A stretch of 64,000 nucleotides of DNA from Stakelama saccharophila (GTDB lineage: Bacteria > Pseudomonadota > Alphaproteobacteria > Sphingomonadales > Sphingomonadaceae), in NCBI RefSeq assembly GCF_032229225.1, contig NZ_CP135076.1, positions 620,001 through 684,000 of the forward strand. The letters run 5' to 3'. The notes beneath the pieces are model-generated. The model was not told where the DNA came from. It did no database searches and worked only from the letters and a program-made list of their open reading frames with translations. The position numbers and the translations under genes are program-made. Of the stretch, positions 1 to 9,078 are shown piece by piece (the first letter of the stretch is position 1; the number at the start of each line of letters is the position of its first letter).

Positions 1-507
1 CAGCAGCCAGCGGCCCGACAGGTCGCCGTCATAATGGCGCCGGCCCATCTCGACGAAGGTCTCGTAGGTGCCCTGAACGATCCCCTGCGTGCCGATATAG
101 ATCCACGAACCTGCCGTCATCTGCCCGTACATGGCGAGGCCTTTGCGATCGAGCTCGGCGAAATGCTCCCAGGTCGCCCATTTGGGCACCAGGTTGGAAT
201 TGGCGATCAGGACGCGCGGCGCATCCTCATGCGTGCGGAACACGCCCACCGGCTTGCCCGACTGGACGAGCAGCGTCTGGTCCGCCTCCAGGTCGCGCAG
301 GGCGGCGACGATCCGGTCGAAGCTTTCCCAGTCGCGCGCGGCGCGGCCTATGCCGCCATAGACGACCAGTTCCTCCGGCCGCTCGGCCACGTCCGGATCG
401 AGATTGTTCATCAGCATCCTGAGCGGCGCTTCGGTCAGCCAGCTCCTGGCGGTCAGTTCCGTACCGGTGGCGGCGCGGACGGTGCGGCTGTTGTCGCGGC
501 GGTTCAT
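1..507 (-). CDS. hutU: Urocanate hydratase HutU (partial, N-terminal part)
   Basis: Second enzyme of histidine degradation: NAD-dependent hydration of urocanate to imidazolone propionate, cytosolic. Only the first 169 codons lie in the window; the family is usually about 555 residues, so the rest lies beyond the left edge. The visible part carries typical urocanase stretches such as [33 protein letters not shown] and [18 protein letters not shown]. The ATG at 507 is preceded by AGGAG within the 10-bp gap after hutG. It is the last gene of hutI-hutH-hutG-hutU. Confidence 0.95.
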   Translation of the reverse strand, partial: MNRRDNSRTVRAATGTELTARSWLTEAPLRMLMNNLDPDVAERPEELVVYGGIGRAARDWESFDRIVAALRDLEADQTLLVQSGKPVGVFRTHEDAPRVLIANSNLVPKWATWEHFAELDRKGLAMYGQMTAGSWIYIGTQGIVQGTYETFVEMGRRHYDGDLSGRWLL

Positions 508-517
508 AAGCGCTCCT

Positions 518-1333
518 TTAGAGATTGCGCGCGAACGCCAGGCAGGCGTCGATTATGGGCTCGAGGCGGCGAACGAGCGGCGCGGCGCGTTCGGCATCGA
601 AGGGCGTGGGCCAGTTGCCGGCGCCCGGATCGTCCGGTTCGTCCATATAGCCGCGCATGGCGAGTTCCATCTGGATGGCGTGCTGCCCGGTGTCCGGACG
701 ACCATGATGGCGTGTCGTCCAGCCGCCGCGAAACCGTCCGTCGACGACATGGGCATATTCGCTGTCGGCGGCGATCCGCGTCACCGCCTCGCGCAGTTCC
801 ACCGCGCAGGTCCTGCCGCCATCGGTGCCGATGTTGAACTGCGGCAACTCGCCATCGAACAGCCGCGGCACCCGGCTGCGGATCGAATGCGCGTCATAGA
901 GGACGACGCGGCCATGGCCGCCGCGCAGCCGGTCGAGTTCGGTCTGGATCGCGTGGTGATAGGGGTCGAACCAGGTCGCCCGCCGCTCGGCGATCTCGCC
1001 CGCATCGGGCTCGCGTCCCTCCTCGTAGAGCGGCGCGCCATCGAATGTCGTGACGGGGCATAGTCCCGTCGTCGCCTGACCGGGATAGAGCGATGCGCCG
1101 GACGGGTCGCGGTTCACGTCGATCACACTGCGCGAAACGGTCGTGCGGACGGTCGTCGCGCCCTTGTCGGGGACGAAGGCGTAGAGCCTGTCGATCCACC
1201 AATCGGCATCCAGGCGCGAGCGCCAGGGCGAGATCATCCGCTGTTCGATCGCGTGCGGAATGTCCGTGCCCGTATGCGGAAAGGCGACGACGAGCGGCGC
1301 GTCGCCGCGGTGGATTTCAAGCCAGTCGGTCAT
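518..1333 (-). CDS. hutG: N-formylglutamate deformylase HutG
   Basis: Hydrolyses N-formyl-L-glutamate to glutamate and formate, the last step of the five-enzyme histidine route used together with HutF. The protein has 271 residues, as expected for the family. Visible family features are [11 protein letters not shown] near the N-terminus, [10 protein letters not shown] and YDAHSIRS. The ATG at 1333 overlaps the hutH stop (ATGA), so the two are probably translationally coupled. A much longer open frame upstream is only read-through of another frame of hutH. Confidence 0.95.
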   Translation of the reverse strand: MTDWLEIHRGDAPLVVAFPHTGTDIPHAIEQRMISPWRSRLDADWWIDRLYAFVPDKGATTVRTTVSRSVIDVNRDPSGASLYPGQATTGLCPVTTFDGAPLYEEGREPDAGEIAERRATWFDPYHHAIQTELDRLRGGHGRVVLYDAHSIRSRVPRLFDGELPQFNIGTDGGRTCAVELREAVTRIAADSEYAHVVDGRFRGGWTTRHHGRPDTGQHAIQMELAMRGYMDEPDDPGAGNWPTPFDAERAAPLVRRLEPIIDACLAFARNL

Positions 1334-2853
1334 GCCACCTCCGGCAGGGCGAGGTCGCAGGCCGCGATCAGCGCGCCACCGCGCACGAGTTGGTTCGCCG
1401 CCTCCATGTCCGGATGGAAATGGCGGTCGTTTTCCAGCGCCGGGACCACGTCCCGAATGCACGCCCGCACCGCCTCCAGCGCATCGCTGGAACGCAGCGG
1501 AGCGTGGAACTCCACGCCCTGCGCCGCGGCCAGCGCCTCGATACCGATCACCGCGGTGGCATTGTGCGCCATGTCCAGCAGCCGCCGGCTGCCATGCGCG
1601 GCCATCGAGACGTGATCCTCCTGATTGGCCGAGGTCGGGATCGAATCGACGCTCGCCGGATAGGCGCGCTGCTTGTTCTCCGAAACGAGCGCGGCCGCCG
1701 TCACCTGCGGGATCATGAAACCGGAATTGAGCCCCGGATCGGGCGTCAGGAAGGCGGGCAGGTTCGACAGCGCCGGATCGATCAGCATGGCGATGCGCCG
1801 CTCCGCGATCGAGCCGATCTCGCAGATGGCGAGCGCGATCGTGTCGGCGGCGAAGGCGGTCGCCTGGGCATGGAAATTGCCGCCCGACAATGCCTCGTCG
1901 GTATCGGGAAAGATCAGCGGATTGTCGGACACGCCGTTCGCCTCGACACCCAGCGTGTGGCCCGCCTGGCGCAACAGGTCGAGCGCGGCGCCCATCACCT
2001 GCGGCTGGCAGCGCAGGCAATAGGGGTCCTGCACCCGCTCGTCATTTTCGAGATGGGAGGCGCGGATCGCCGACCCCGCCATCAGTCGGCGCAGCGCATC
2101 CGCGCTTTCGATCTGCCCGCGATGGCGACGCAGTTCGTGGATGCGCGGGTCGAAGGGAGTGTCGGAGCCCCTGGCGGCTTCGGTCGACAAGGCGCCGGTG
2201 ACGAGCGCGGAGCGGAACAACCGCTCCGTGTCGAACAGCCCGGCAAGGGCATAGGCGGTCGAGAATTGCGTACCGTTGAGCAGCGCCAGCCCCTCTTTCG
2301 GCCCCAGCTCGACCGGTGCGAGGTCGGCGTCGGCAAGTGCGGAGGCCGCCGGCCTGGTGGTGCCGTCGATCACGATCTCACCCACGCCGATCATCGTCGC
2401 GGCGAGGTGGGCGAGCGGCGCCAGGTCGCCCGACGCGCCGACGGACCCCTGCGCGGGGATCACCGGCACCAGCCCGCGCTCCAGCATCGCCTCGAGCAGC
2501 GCCACCGTCTCCTGGCGGACGCCCGACGCGCCCTGCGCCAGGCTCGCGAGCTTCAGCGCCATCATCAGCCGCACCACCGGCGCCGGCGTCGGCGCGCCCG
2601 TGCCGGCGGCATGGCTCAGCACGATATTGCGCTGGAGCGTGGCGAGATCGTCGTCGCCGACCTTCACGTTCGCCAGCTTGCCGAAGCCGGTATTGATGCC
2701 ATAGACCGGCTCGTGCCGCGCGAGGATGCGCTCCACCGCCGCCGCGCTTTCGGCGATTCGCGGCGCGCAGGCGGGATCGAGCCTCGCGGTTTCGCCGCGA
2801 TAGATGGCGCGCCATTGCGTGAGTGTCGCGGTGCCGGGTTCGAGCGTGATCAC
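1330..2853 (-). CDS. hutH: Histidine ammonia-lyase HutH
   Basis: Deaminates L-histidine to trans-urocanate and ammonia. The protein has 507 residues, normal for the family. The Ala-Ser-Gly triad that cyclises into the MIO electrophile is visible in [16 protein letters not shown]. Other conserved segments are [19 protein letters not shown] and [13 protein letters not shown] choose a GTG start at 2853 because it forms a 4-bp GTGA overlap with the hutI stop and gives the usual N-terminus. The open frame extends well upstream inside hutI, but that part is a shadow. Confidence 0.96.
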   Translation of the reverse strand: MITLEPGTATLTQWRAIYRGETARLDPACAPRIAESAAAVERILARHEPVYGINTGFGKLANVKVGDDDLATLQRNIVLSHAAGTGAPTPAPVVRLMMALKLASLAQGASGVRQETVALLEAMLERGLVPVIPAQGSVGASGDLAPLAHLAATMIGVGEIVIDGTTRPAASALADADLAPVELGPKEGLALLNGTQFSTAYALAGLFDTERLFRSALVTGALSTEAARGSDTPFDPRIHELRRHRGQIESADALRRLMAGSAIRASHLENDERVQDPYCLRCQPQVMGAALDLLRQAGHTLGVEANGVSDNPLIFPDTDEALSGGNFHAQATAFAADTIALAICEIGSIAERRIAMLIDPALSNLPAFLTPDPGLNSGFMIPQVTAAALVSENKQRAYPASVDSIPTSANQEDHVSMAAHGSRRLLDMAHNATAVIGIEALAAAQGVEFHAPLRSSDALEAVRACIRDVVPALENDRHFHPDMEAANQLVRGGALIAACDLALPEVA

Positions 2854-4058
2854 TGGCCCCTCCAGATACGAGCGTGAAGGGGATTGAACCCCATGCGATA
2901 GACGAGATCCGCGGGCTGCTCGATGTCCCAGATGGCGAGGTCGCAGGCCTTGCCTGCCTCCAGCGTGCCGATCCGGCCCTCCAGCCCCAGCGCCCGGGCG
3001 GCATTGCGGGTGACGCCGGTGATGCATTCGTTCACCGTCAGCCGGAACAGCGTCGCGCCCATGTTGAGCACCAGCAGGATCGAAGTGAGCGGCGACGTCC
3101 CCGGATTGCAGTCCGTGGCGAGCGCGATCGGCACGCCCGCATCGCGCAGCGCGGCGATGGGCGGCAGCTTCGTCTCGCGCGTGAAATAGAAGGCGCCGGG
3201 CAGCAGCGTCGCGACCGTGCCGGCTCGCTTCATCGCCGCCACGCCGTCGGCATCGAGATGTTCCAGATGGTCGGCGGACAGCGCTCCGTATCGCGCCGCA
3301 AGCGCCGCGCCGCGAAGGTTGGAGAGCTGTTCGGCATGCAGCTTCACCGGCAGGCCGTATCTGCGCGCCGCTTCGAACACCCGCTCCGTCTGTGTCGCGG
3401 TGAACCCGATCCCTTCGCAAAAGGCATCGACCGCGTCCGCCAGCCGCGCTCCGGCCACCGCGGGAAGCATCGTTTCGCACACTTCGTCGATATAGCCGTC
3501 CGGATCGTCCCTGCGCTCGGGCGGCAGGGCGTGCGCGCCGAGAAAGGTCGTCGCGACCTGAACGCCGCGCGCCAGCTCCAGCCGGCGGGCGGCGCGCAGC
3601 ATCTTCATCTCGTCCTCGGTCGACAGGCCATAGCCCGACTTGACCTCGACGGCGGTGACGCCTTCCGCGATCAGCGCGTCGAGCCGTCGCAGCGCGCCCG
3701 CGACCAGCTCGTCCTCGCTCGCCGCGCGCGTCGCCCGCATGGTCGAGACGATCCCGCCGCCGGCGCGCGCCACCTCTTCATAGCTGGCGCCGGCCAGCCG
3801 CTGCTCGAACTCGCCCGCACGGTTGCCGCCATGGACGAGGTGCGTGTGGCAATCGATCAGCCCCGGCGTGATCCAGCGCCCTTCGCAGCCGATCGACTCG
3901 TCGGCTTCCAGCGCGGGCGCATCCCCCGCCGGCCCGGCATAGACGATGTCGCCGTCCTTCGCCGCGATCACGCCGTCCTCGACGACGCCCAGGCCGGGCG
4001 CGCCGTCCACCAGCGTCGCCAGCCGCGCATCGCGCCAGAGGGTGTCGCACTTCATCAT
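2850..4058 (-). CDS. hutI: Imidazolonepropionase HutI
   Basis: Metal-dependent amidohydrolase that opens 4-imidazolone-5-propionate to N-formimino-L-glutamate. The protein has 402 residues. Metal-site motifs are visible: [16 protein letters not shown] (HxH), KLHAEQLSN and [11 protein letters not shown]. It is the first gene of the minus-strand hut operon, overlapping hutH by 4 bp. Two ATG codons are adjacent (4058 and 4055); the GAGG of the ribosome site sits only 2 bases from the first, so the second may be the one used. The hut operator lies about 30 bp upstream. Confidence 0.96.
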   Translation of the reverse strand: MMKCDTLWRDARLATLVDGAPGLGVVEDGVIAAKDGDIVYAGPAGDAPALEADESIGCEGRWITPGLIDCHTHLVHGGNRAGEFEQRLAGASYEEVARAGGGIVSTMRATRAASEDELVAGALRRLDALIAEGVTAVEVKSGYGLSTEDEMKMLRAARRLELARGVQVATTFLGAHALPPERRDDPDGYIDEVCETMLPAVAGARLADAVDAFCEGIGFTATQTERVFEAARRYGLPVKLHAEQLSNLRGAALAARYGALSADHLEHLDADGVAAMKRAGTVATLLPGAFYFTRETKLPPIAALRDAGVPIALATDCNPGTSPLTSILLVLNMGATLFRLTVNECITGVTRNAARALGLEGRIGTLEAGKACDLAIWDIEQPADLVYRMGFNPLHARIWRGQ

Positions 4059-4086
4059 CGCCTCGTTCGTTGCCTCGCCGCGCGAT

Positions 4087-4100
4087 AATGTCTAGACATT
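4087..4100. promoter_or_regulatory. Probable HutC operator in the hut divergent promoter region
   Basis: AATGTCTAGACATT is a perfect 14-bp palindrome in the 65-bp gap between the divergent starts of hutI (4058) and hutF (4124). Its core GTCTAGAC fits the GTMTAKAC-type consensus of HutC-subfamily GntR regulators, and hutC is encoded in the same cluster. A repressor bound here could silence both transcripts. The assignment is inference from position and consensus. Confidence 0.75.
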
Positions 4101-4123
4101 TGGCCGAGTCAAGGAGGTGCGCG

Positions 4124-5470
4124 ATGGAAACCCGGCTGCATTTCGATCAGGCCCTGCTTCCCGGCGGCTGGGCGGATGATGTCGCCGTCCGGATCCGCGG
4201 CGGTAGGATCGCATCGCTCACCGTCAATGCCGCGCCCGATCCCGCGGCCGAACGGCACGGGATCGCGCTGCCCGGCATTCCCAACCTGCACAGCCATGCC
4301 TTTCAGCGCGCCCTGGCGGGCCTCACCGCGCGCCGCGGCGATAGCGAGGACAGCTTCTGGACGTGGCGCGAGGCGATGTACCGCTTCGTCGACCGGCTCG
4401 ATCCGGACGGCGTCGCCGCCATCGCGGCGCTGGCCTATGTCGAGATGCTGGAAGCGGGCTTCACCCGTGTCGGCGAATTCCATTATCTGCATCACGGCCC
4501 CGACGGCGCCCCTTATGGTGACCGGGCGGAAATGGCGGCCGCCATCGCGCGCGCGGTCGGCGAGACCGGCATCGCGCTGACGCTGCTCCCGGTCTTCTAT
4601 GCCCGCTCCGGCTTCGGCGGCGCGCCGGCGGGGGCGGGGCAGCGCCGCTTCGCGAACGATATCGACGGCTTCGCCGAGCTGCTGGAGGGCGCGCGCCGGC
4701 ACCTCGATCGCTTGCCGGACGCCGTCCTGGGCGTTGCACCGCACAGCCTGCGGGCGGTCACGCCGGAGGAACTGTCGATGGTTGCCGGTCTGAGCGAGGG
4801 GCCGATCCACATCCACATCGCGGAGCAGGTGCGCGAAGTGGAGGATTGCGTCGCCTGGAGCGGCGCCCGGCCGGTCGAATGGCTGATGGCGAACCAGCCG
4901 GTCGATGCGCGCTGGTGCCTCGTCCACGCCACCCACATGACGGACGCCGAAACCGATGCGCTGGCGCGGTCCGGCGCGGTGGCGGGCCTGTGTCCGGTGA
5001 CGGAGGCCGATCTGGGCGACGGCATCTTCCCGGCCGAGCGCTATTTCACCGGCGGCGGTCGGTTCGGAATCGGCACCGATTCCAACGTGCGCGTCGATGC
5101 CGCCGGGGAACTTCGCCTGCTGGAATATGGCCAGCGATTGTCGCAGCGCCGGCGCAATGTGCTGGCGGATGCGGGCACGTCCACCGGCGCGCGCCTGGTG
5201 ACCGATGCGATCGCGGGCGGGGCGCAGGCGCTGGGCGCGGTCGCGGCCCTGCGCGAAGGCGCCCCCGCCGACATCGTCACCTTGCCCGCCGATGCGCCGG
5301 ACTTCGTCGCGCGCGCCGGCGACGCGCTGCTCGACAGTTTCGTTTTCGGCCGGGGCGCCCTGGATTGCGTCTGGCGCGCCGGGGTGAAGCAGGTCGAAAG
5401 CGGCAGGCACCGGGCGCGCGATGCGGTCGCTGTGCGCTACCGCGCGGCGGTGGAACGGGTGCTGGCGTGA
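4124..5470 (+). CDS. hutF: Formimidoylglutamate deiminase HutF
   Basis: Deiminates N-formimino-L-glutamate to N-formyl-L-glutamate and ammonia, feeding HutG. The protein has 448 residues with amidohydrolase-fold motifs: NLHSHAFQRALAG (HxH), LGVAPHSLRAV, HIHIAEQVREVED, LVHATHMTD and GIGTDSNVRVD. The start at 4124 has a strong AAGGAGGT site 5 bases upstream; an in-frame start at 4070 would run through the operator and is rejected. The stop overlaps the hutC start (GTGA). HutF plus HutG defines the formylglutamate variant of the Hut pathway. Confidence 0.95.
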   Translation: METRLHFDQALLPGGWADDVAVRIRGGRIASLTVNAAPDPAAERHGIALPGIPNLHSHAFQRALAGLTARRGDSEDSFWTWREAMYRFVDRLDPDGVAAIAALAYVEMLEAGFTRVGEFHYLHHGPDGAPYGDRAEMAAAIARAVGETGIALTLLPVFYARSGFGGAPAGAGQRRFANDIDGFAELLEGARRHLDRLPDAVLGVAPHSLRAVTPEELSMVAGLSEGPIHIHIAEQVREVEDCVAWSGARPVEWLMANQPVDARWCLVHATHMTDAETDALARSGAVAGLCPVTEADLGDGIFPAERYFTGGGRFGIGTDSNVRVDAAGELRLLEYGQRLSQRRRNVLADAGTSTGARLVTDAIAGGAQALGAVAALREGAPADIVTLPADAPDFVARAGDALLDSFVFGRGALDCVWRAGVKQVESGRHRARDAVAVRYRAAVERVLA

Positions 5471-6174
5471 CCGCCCCTCTTCATGAGCGCATCCGCCGCG
5501 ACGTGGAGGCGCGCATCCTGTCGGGCGCGCTGGGCCCGGGCGATCGCCTGCCGACCGAACAGGCGCTGATGGCCGACTATGGCTGCGCGCGCATGACGGT
5601 CAGCAAGGCGCTGGGCGCCCTCGCGGCGGCAGGTCTGATCGAGCGCCGCAAACGAGCGGGATCGTTCGTCGCCCGGCCCGAAACCCATTCGATGATGCTC
5701 GACATCCCCGATCTGGAGGGCGAGGTGCGCGGCCGCGGCGAGGCCTATGCCTTCCACGTCACGCACCGGACGGTGCGGCGCCCGCGAACCGCGGCCGAAC
5801 GCGCGCTCGGCGGCCAAGGGGAACTGCTCGTCGTCGAAGGAATACACCGGGCCGATGACCGGCCCTTCGCGGTCGAATATCGGTCGATCAGCCTGAATGC
5901 GGTGCCGGAGGCGCGGACGCGCGACTGGGCGGCGCCTTCGCCCGGAGCCTGGCTGCTGGCGCATGTGCCCTGGACGGAAGCGGAAAGCCGGGTGACCGCC
6001 ATTTCCGCCGACGCGAAGCTGGCCGACAAGCTCGACGTGGAGCCTCGCGCCGCCTGTCTTGCGCTCGACCGCAGGACCTGGCGCGGCGCGGACGGCATCA
6101 CCAGCGTTCGCCAGATCTTCGCACCCGGCGCGATCGACCTGGTGGCGCGCTTCGGCCCCGACCGCCGCCGCTAG
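5467..6174 (+). CDS. hutC: Histidine utilization repressor HutC (GntR family)
   Basis: Transcriptional repressor of the hut genes, expected to respond to urocanate. The protein has 235 residues. An N-terminal GntR winged helix is visible (LPTEQALMADYGCARMTVSK followed by the wing RRKRAGSFVA). A UTRA effector domain follows from about residue 85, ending in DRRTWRGADGITSVRQIFA. The GTG start at 5467 overlaps the hutF TGA by 4 bp, implying coupled translation and so autoregulation from the palindrome at 4087-4100. Confidence 0.92.
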   Translation: MTAPLHERIRRDVEARILSGALGPGDRLPTEQALMADYGCARMTVSKALGALAAAGLIERRKRAGSFVARPETHSMMLDIPDLEGEVRGRGEAYAFHVTHRTVRRPRTAAERALGGQGELLVVEGIHRADDRPFAVEYRSISLNAVPEARTRDWAAPSPGAWLLAHVPWTEAESRVTAISADAKLADKLDVEPRAACLALDRRTWRGADGITSVRQIFAPGAIDLVARFGPDRRR

Positions 6175-6217
6175 AGTATTTTTCGCCTCGGGCAAGCTCA
6201 TGCAGCGCGCGCCTCCA

Positions 6218-6354
6218 AATTCCTCCCCCGCAGGGGGGCCATGCGAAGCATGGTGGAGGGGTATCGCGGGTTGCCTGCGCGCGCCGCTACGGCCGTCGTC
6301 GCCGGGGGGCTCCACCGCCTGCGGCGGTCCCCCTCCCCTTGCAGGGGAAGATTT
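6218..6354. repeat. Long palindromic intergenic repeat (copy A)
   Basis: About 137 bp with inverted ends (TTCCTCCCCCGCAGGGGG at the left, CCCTCCCCTTGCAGGGGAAG at the right) and internal GGTGGAGGGGT / CTCCACCGCC arms. It fills most of the 236-bp gap between the convergent genes hutC and the AlkA-type glycosylase. It shares layout and sequence with copy B at 41489-41615. It may act as a bidirectional terminator; that is inference. Confidence 0.8.
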
Positions 6355-6410
6355 TCGTGTCCGCTAATGGATACCGGTGGATTACCTGCCGGCCCGAAAT
6401 CGCCGCCCGC

Positions 6411-7034
6411 TTAGATCACCGGCATTTCGGTGCGATAGTGGTGCCAGGCGAAGATCGCGGCGGCACCGCGGTGCGGGCGCCACGGTTCGGCGAGTTCGCG
6501 CACCAGCTTTTCCGGCGGGCGCTCGGCATGGCCGAGGATGCGGCCGACCTCGATCTGCACGGCGAGGTCGCCGGCCGGCCAGATGTCGGGCCGCCCTTCG
6601 GCGAACAGCAGATAGATTTCCGCCGACCAGCGGCCGATCCCCTTGATCCGCACCAGTTGCGCGATAGCCTCCTCGTCGTCCGCCGGCAGATGCGCGAGAT
6701 CGAGCCCGCCGTTCGTCACTTCCTCGGCCAGGCTGCGGGCATAGCCCTGTTTCTGGCGCGAAAGCCCGGCGCCGCGCAGCGTCTCGTCGCTCGCCGCCGT
6801 CAGCGCGCGCGGATCGGTGGCGTCGCCCAGCGCCGCGTCCAGCTTGTTCCAGACGGCGGCCGCCGCCTTGAAGCTCACCTGTTGTCCGACGATCGTGCGC
6901 AGCAGCGTGGCATAGCCCGGCTCGCGGATGCGCGGTTCGGGATAGCCCACGCGGCCGAGGGCCGCGGCGAAGGCCGGTTCGGCCCTGGCAAGTTCGTCCA
7001 GCGCGGTGCGAAGCTGTTCGGCGCTCAATCCCAT
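6411..7034 (-). CDS. DNA-3-methyladenine glycosylase II (AlkA-type, HhH-GPD)
   Basis: Base-excision repair glycosylase that removes alkylated purines. The protein has 207 residues, a compact form compared with E. coli AlkA (282), as it lacks the N-terminal AlkA domain. The helix-hairpin-helix is visible in LVRIKGIGRWSAEIYLLFA, and the Gly/Pro-rich loop with the catalytic Asp in DIWPAGDLAVQ. LLRTIVGQQVSFKAA is the conserved N-terminal helix of the fold. It is convergent with hutC and divergent from the ferredoxin gene. Confidence 0.9.
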   Translation of the reverse strand: MGLSAEQLRTALDELARAEPAFAAALGRVGYPEPRIREPGYATLLRTIVGQQVSFKAAAAVWNKLDAALGDATDPRALTAASDETLRGAGLSRQKQGYARSLAEEVTNGGLDLAHLPADDEEAIAQLVRIKGIGRWSAEIYLLFAEGRPDIWPAGDLAVQIEVGRILGHAERPPEKLVRELAEPWRPHRGAAAIFAWHHYRTEMPVI

Positions 7035-7110
7035 GCGTGCTCGTAGTCCTTGAAATCCAGATGGTCCGGCGGCATCTCGCGCGGATCGCGAAGCCGTTCA
7101 GGAGAATTCG

Positions 7111-7428
7111 ATGCCCAAGCTTATCGTCACGACCCGCGAGGGGGAAGAACGCGAAGTCGAGGGCGAGGCGGGGCTCACCGTCATGGAGAATATCCGCGAC
7201 AACGGGTTCGACGAGCTGCTCGCGCTATGTGGCGGCTGCTGTTCCTGCGCCACCTGCCATGTGCATGTCGATCCGGAATTTGCGGCCAAACTGCCGCCGA
7301 TGAGCGAGGACGAGAACGACCTGCTCGACAGCTCCATGCACCGCGACGAAAGCTCGCGCCTGTCGTGCCAGATTCCCTTCACCGCCGCACTCGACGGCCT
7401 GCGCGTACGGATCGCCGAAGAGGACTGA
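7111..7428 (+). CDS. [2Fe-2S] ferredoxin, adrenodoxin type
   Basis: Small electron carrier of 105 residues. The cluster ligands appear as C40, C46, C49 and C86 (CX5CX2CX36C, in [11 protein letters not shown] and RLSCQIPF), the adrenodoxin/putidaredoxin spacing; two extra cysteines (C43, C44) lie between the first ligands. Such proteins serve P450s, Rieske oxygenases or Fe-S assembly. No partner reductase or oxygenase is adjacent, so the client is unknown. A purine-rich AGGAGAA lies upstream of the ATG. Confidence 0.93.
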   Translation: MPKLIVTTREGEEREVEGEAGLTVMENIRDNGFDELLALCGGCCSCATCHVHVDPEFAAKLPPMSEDENDLLDSSMHRDESSRLSCQIPFTAALDGLRVRIAEED

Positions 7429-7586
7429 CGATGCGACGCTAGGGTGGGCCTGTCGGGCTGATCCGGCCGCTCCCGGCGGGAGGAAATCGGTAGCGGCGGC
7501 CTGCAACCCAACCCGTAGAGATTGCTGCGGAGGAGCCAATCGGTCGGTCATGCATTGGTTCGCTGTCCCCTCATTGGAGCAGTCAC

Positions 7587-7988
7587 ATGGAACAGACCAC
7601 AGGCGAGCGCATGCAGGACATCTCCGGACACCCGATGATCCTGTCGAGCCGCGTCGTCGGCACCCCGGTCTACAACCGCGAGGGCGACCGCCTCGGCCAT
7701 GTCGACGACCTGTCGATCGAAAAGGCGAGCGGGCGGACGATCTATGCGATCATGTCCTTCGGTGGCTTCCTGGGTATAGGCGAGAGGTTCCACCCGGTGC
7801 CCTGGTCCCTGCTTGACTACGATGTCGGGCAGGCCGGCTTCACGGTGCCTCTCGACAAGTCCGCGCTGGAGGGCGCACCGCACTACGACGCGGCCGAGAT
7901 CCGCGAACTCGGCGGTCCCGAGCACCGGACCTACGGCGACTCGATTTACGGCTATTATGGGACTTATGGCGCCGTCCCTTACTGGTGA
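7587..7988 (+). CDS. PRC-barrel domain protein
   Basis: Protein of 133 residues with a PRC-barrel core from about residue 20 (SSRVVGTPVYNREGDRLGHV, then GRTIYAIMSFGGFLGIGERF and HPVPWSLLDYD). Such stand-alone PRC-barrel proteins are common in alphaproteobacteria and often stress-associated; their function is generally unknown. The C-terminal tail is rich in Tyr and Gly. GGAGCAG precedes the ATG. The 158-bp gap upstream holds no gene that I can support. Confidence 0.88.
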   Translation: MEQTTGERMQDISGHPMILSSRVVGTPVYNREGDRLGHVDDLSIEKASGRTIYAIMSFGGFLGIGERFHPVPWSLLDYDVGQAGFTVPLDKSALEGAPHYDAAEIRELGGPEHRTYGDSIYGYYGTYGAVPYW

Positions 7989-8057
7989 GTCCCGCGCAAG
8001 GAGCGACTGGGGCGGAGCACGGTCGAAAGTCGCTGCGACGTCGTTCAGCACCTCGGC

Positions 8058-8810
8058 TCAGCCGCGCGCAGCCGTCGCGTAAAGCGCGATCGCGGCGGCA
8101 TTGGAGACGTTCAGGCTCTCCATCTTCGGGCTGATCGGCAGTTTTGCCAGTTCGTCGCAGTGCGATTCGGTGTTTGCCCGCATTCCCTCGCCCTCGGCAC
8201 CGAGGACGAGGCAGACGCGCGCGGAGCCGAGCGCGTCGGCGAGCAGTCGGTCGGCATGGCCGGTCAGCCCGATGCGCCAGAATCCGGCCTCGGCGATCTC
8301 GTCCAGCGCACGAGCGAGGTTCACGACGCGCACCCAGGGCACGGTTTCCAGCGCGCCGCTCGCCGATCGCGCGAGCGTGCCCGATTCGGGCGGCGCGTGC
8401 CGGTCCTGCGTGACGATGCCCAGCGCATCGAATGCCGCGGCGGACCGCAGGATCGCGCCGACATTATGCGGATCGGTCACCTGGTCGAGCACCAGCAGCG
8501 GCCGCCGGTCGCCTTCGCCGGCACCCTGTTCCAGCAGATCGCCGAGCCAGATTTCGTCCAGCGGCTCCACCTCTGCCACCAGGCCCTGATGCGGTGCGTC
8601 GGACGGGACCAGCCGAGCCATGTCGGCGCCGTCGGCATAGATGACGGGAAGCTCCGACGGCAGGTCGAAGGCGGCCAGCGCCTCGCGCGTGCCCCATAGC
8701 TTGCGCACGGTACGCTTCGGATTGGCGATGGCGGCACCAACCGCGTGCCGCCCCCAGAGACGGGGCCGGCCCGGCAGCGGCTTGCTGGGGCGATGCCCGC
8801 GCCGCGCCAT
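8058..8810 (-). CDS. rlmB: 23S rRNA (guanosine-2'-O-)-methyltransferase RlmB (SpoU/TrmH family)
   Basis: SPOUT-class methyltransferase of 250 residues, expected to methylate G2251 of 23S rRNA. The N-terminal substrate-binding domain begins RLWGRHAVGAAIANPKRTV. The trefoil-knot motifs are VLDQVTDPHNVGAILRSAAA (motif 1), VLGAEGEGMR (motif 2) and ISPKMESLNVSNAAAIALY (motif 3). I chose the ATG at 8810; the frame stays open 75 codons further, but that extension is unlike the family and overlaps the promoter of the divergent tRNA gene. Confidence 0.92.
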   Translation of the reverse strand: MARRGHRPSKPLPGRPRLWGRHAVGAAIANPKRTVRKLWGTREALAAFDLPSELPVIYADGADMARLVPSDAPHQGLVAEVEPLDEIWLGDLLEQGAGEGDRRPLLVLDQVTDPHNVGAILRSAAAFDALGIVTQDRHAPPESGTLARSASGALETVPWVRVVNLARALDEIAEAGFWRIGLTGHADRLLADALGSARVCLVLGAEGEGMRANTESHCDELAKLPISPKMESLNVSNAAAIALYATAARG

Positions 8811-8926
8811 CAGAAACGGGTCCGGACGGATGGAAGACGGGTCATCGGGTTCTTTCGCAATTGGCCGGGGAGATTCCGCGCGGACGCTATGGCCGCTGCT
8901 CAGAACACGCAAGTCGGCAACAGGCG

Positions 8927-8955
8927 TTGACAGCGCCCGCTCACATCGGCAATTG
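8927..8955 (+). promoter_or_regulatory. Probable promoter of tRNA-Tyr
   Basis: TTGACA (8927-8932), a 17-bp spacer and CAATTG (8950-8955), about 29 bp upstream of the mature tRNA 5' end. The -35 is a perfect match and the -10 a weak one. The call rests on spacing and position only. Confidence 0.5.
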
Positions 8956-8983
8956 AGCGCCCTCGCTGTTTCAGCGGCCCCGT

Positions 8984-9069
8984 GGACAGGTGGCCGAGTG
9001 GTTAAAGGCAGCAGACTGTAAATCTGCCCGCGCAAGCGTACGCTGGTTCGAATCCAGCCCTGTCCACCA
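8984..9069 (+). tRNA. tRNA-Tyr (anticodon GTA)
   Basis: Complete class II cloverleaf. The acceptor GGACAGG (8984-8990) pairs with CCTGTCC (9059-9065), followed by discriminator A and an encoded CCA (9067-9069). Anticodon stem GCAGA/TCTGC (9011-9015, 9023-9027) with loop CTGTAAA gives anticodon GTA at 9018-9020. A long variable arm (CCGCGCAAGCGTAC region) fits tRNA-Tyr. T stem GCTGG/CCAGC with loop TTCGAAT (9047-9053). Confidence 0.98.
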
Positions 9070-9078
9070 CCTTTCGCC

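Noticed and set aside
6175-6410. A gene in the gap between hutC and the glycosylase
   Set aside because: The open frames there run through repeat copy A and have no ribosome site or family similarity.
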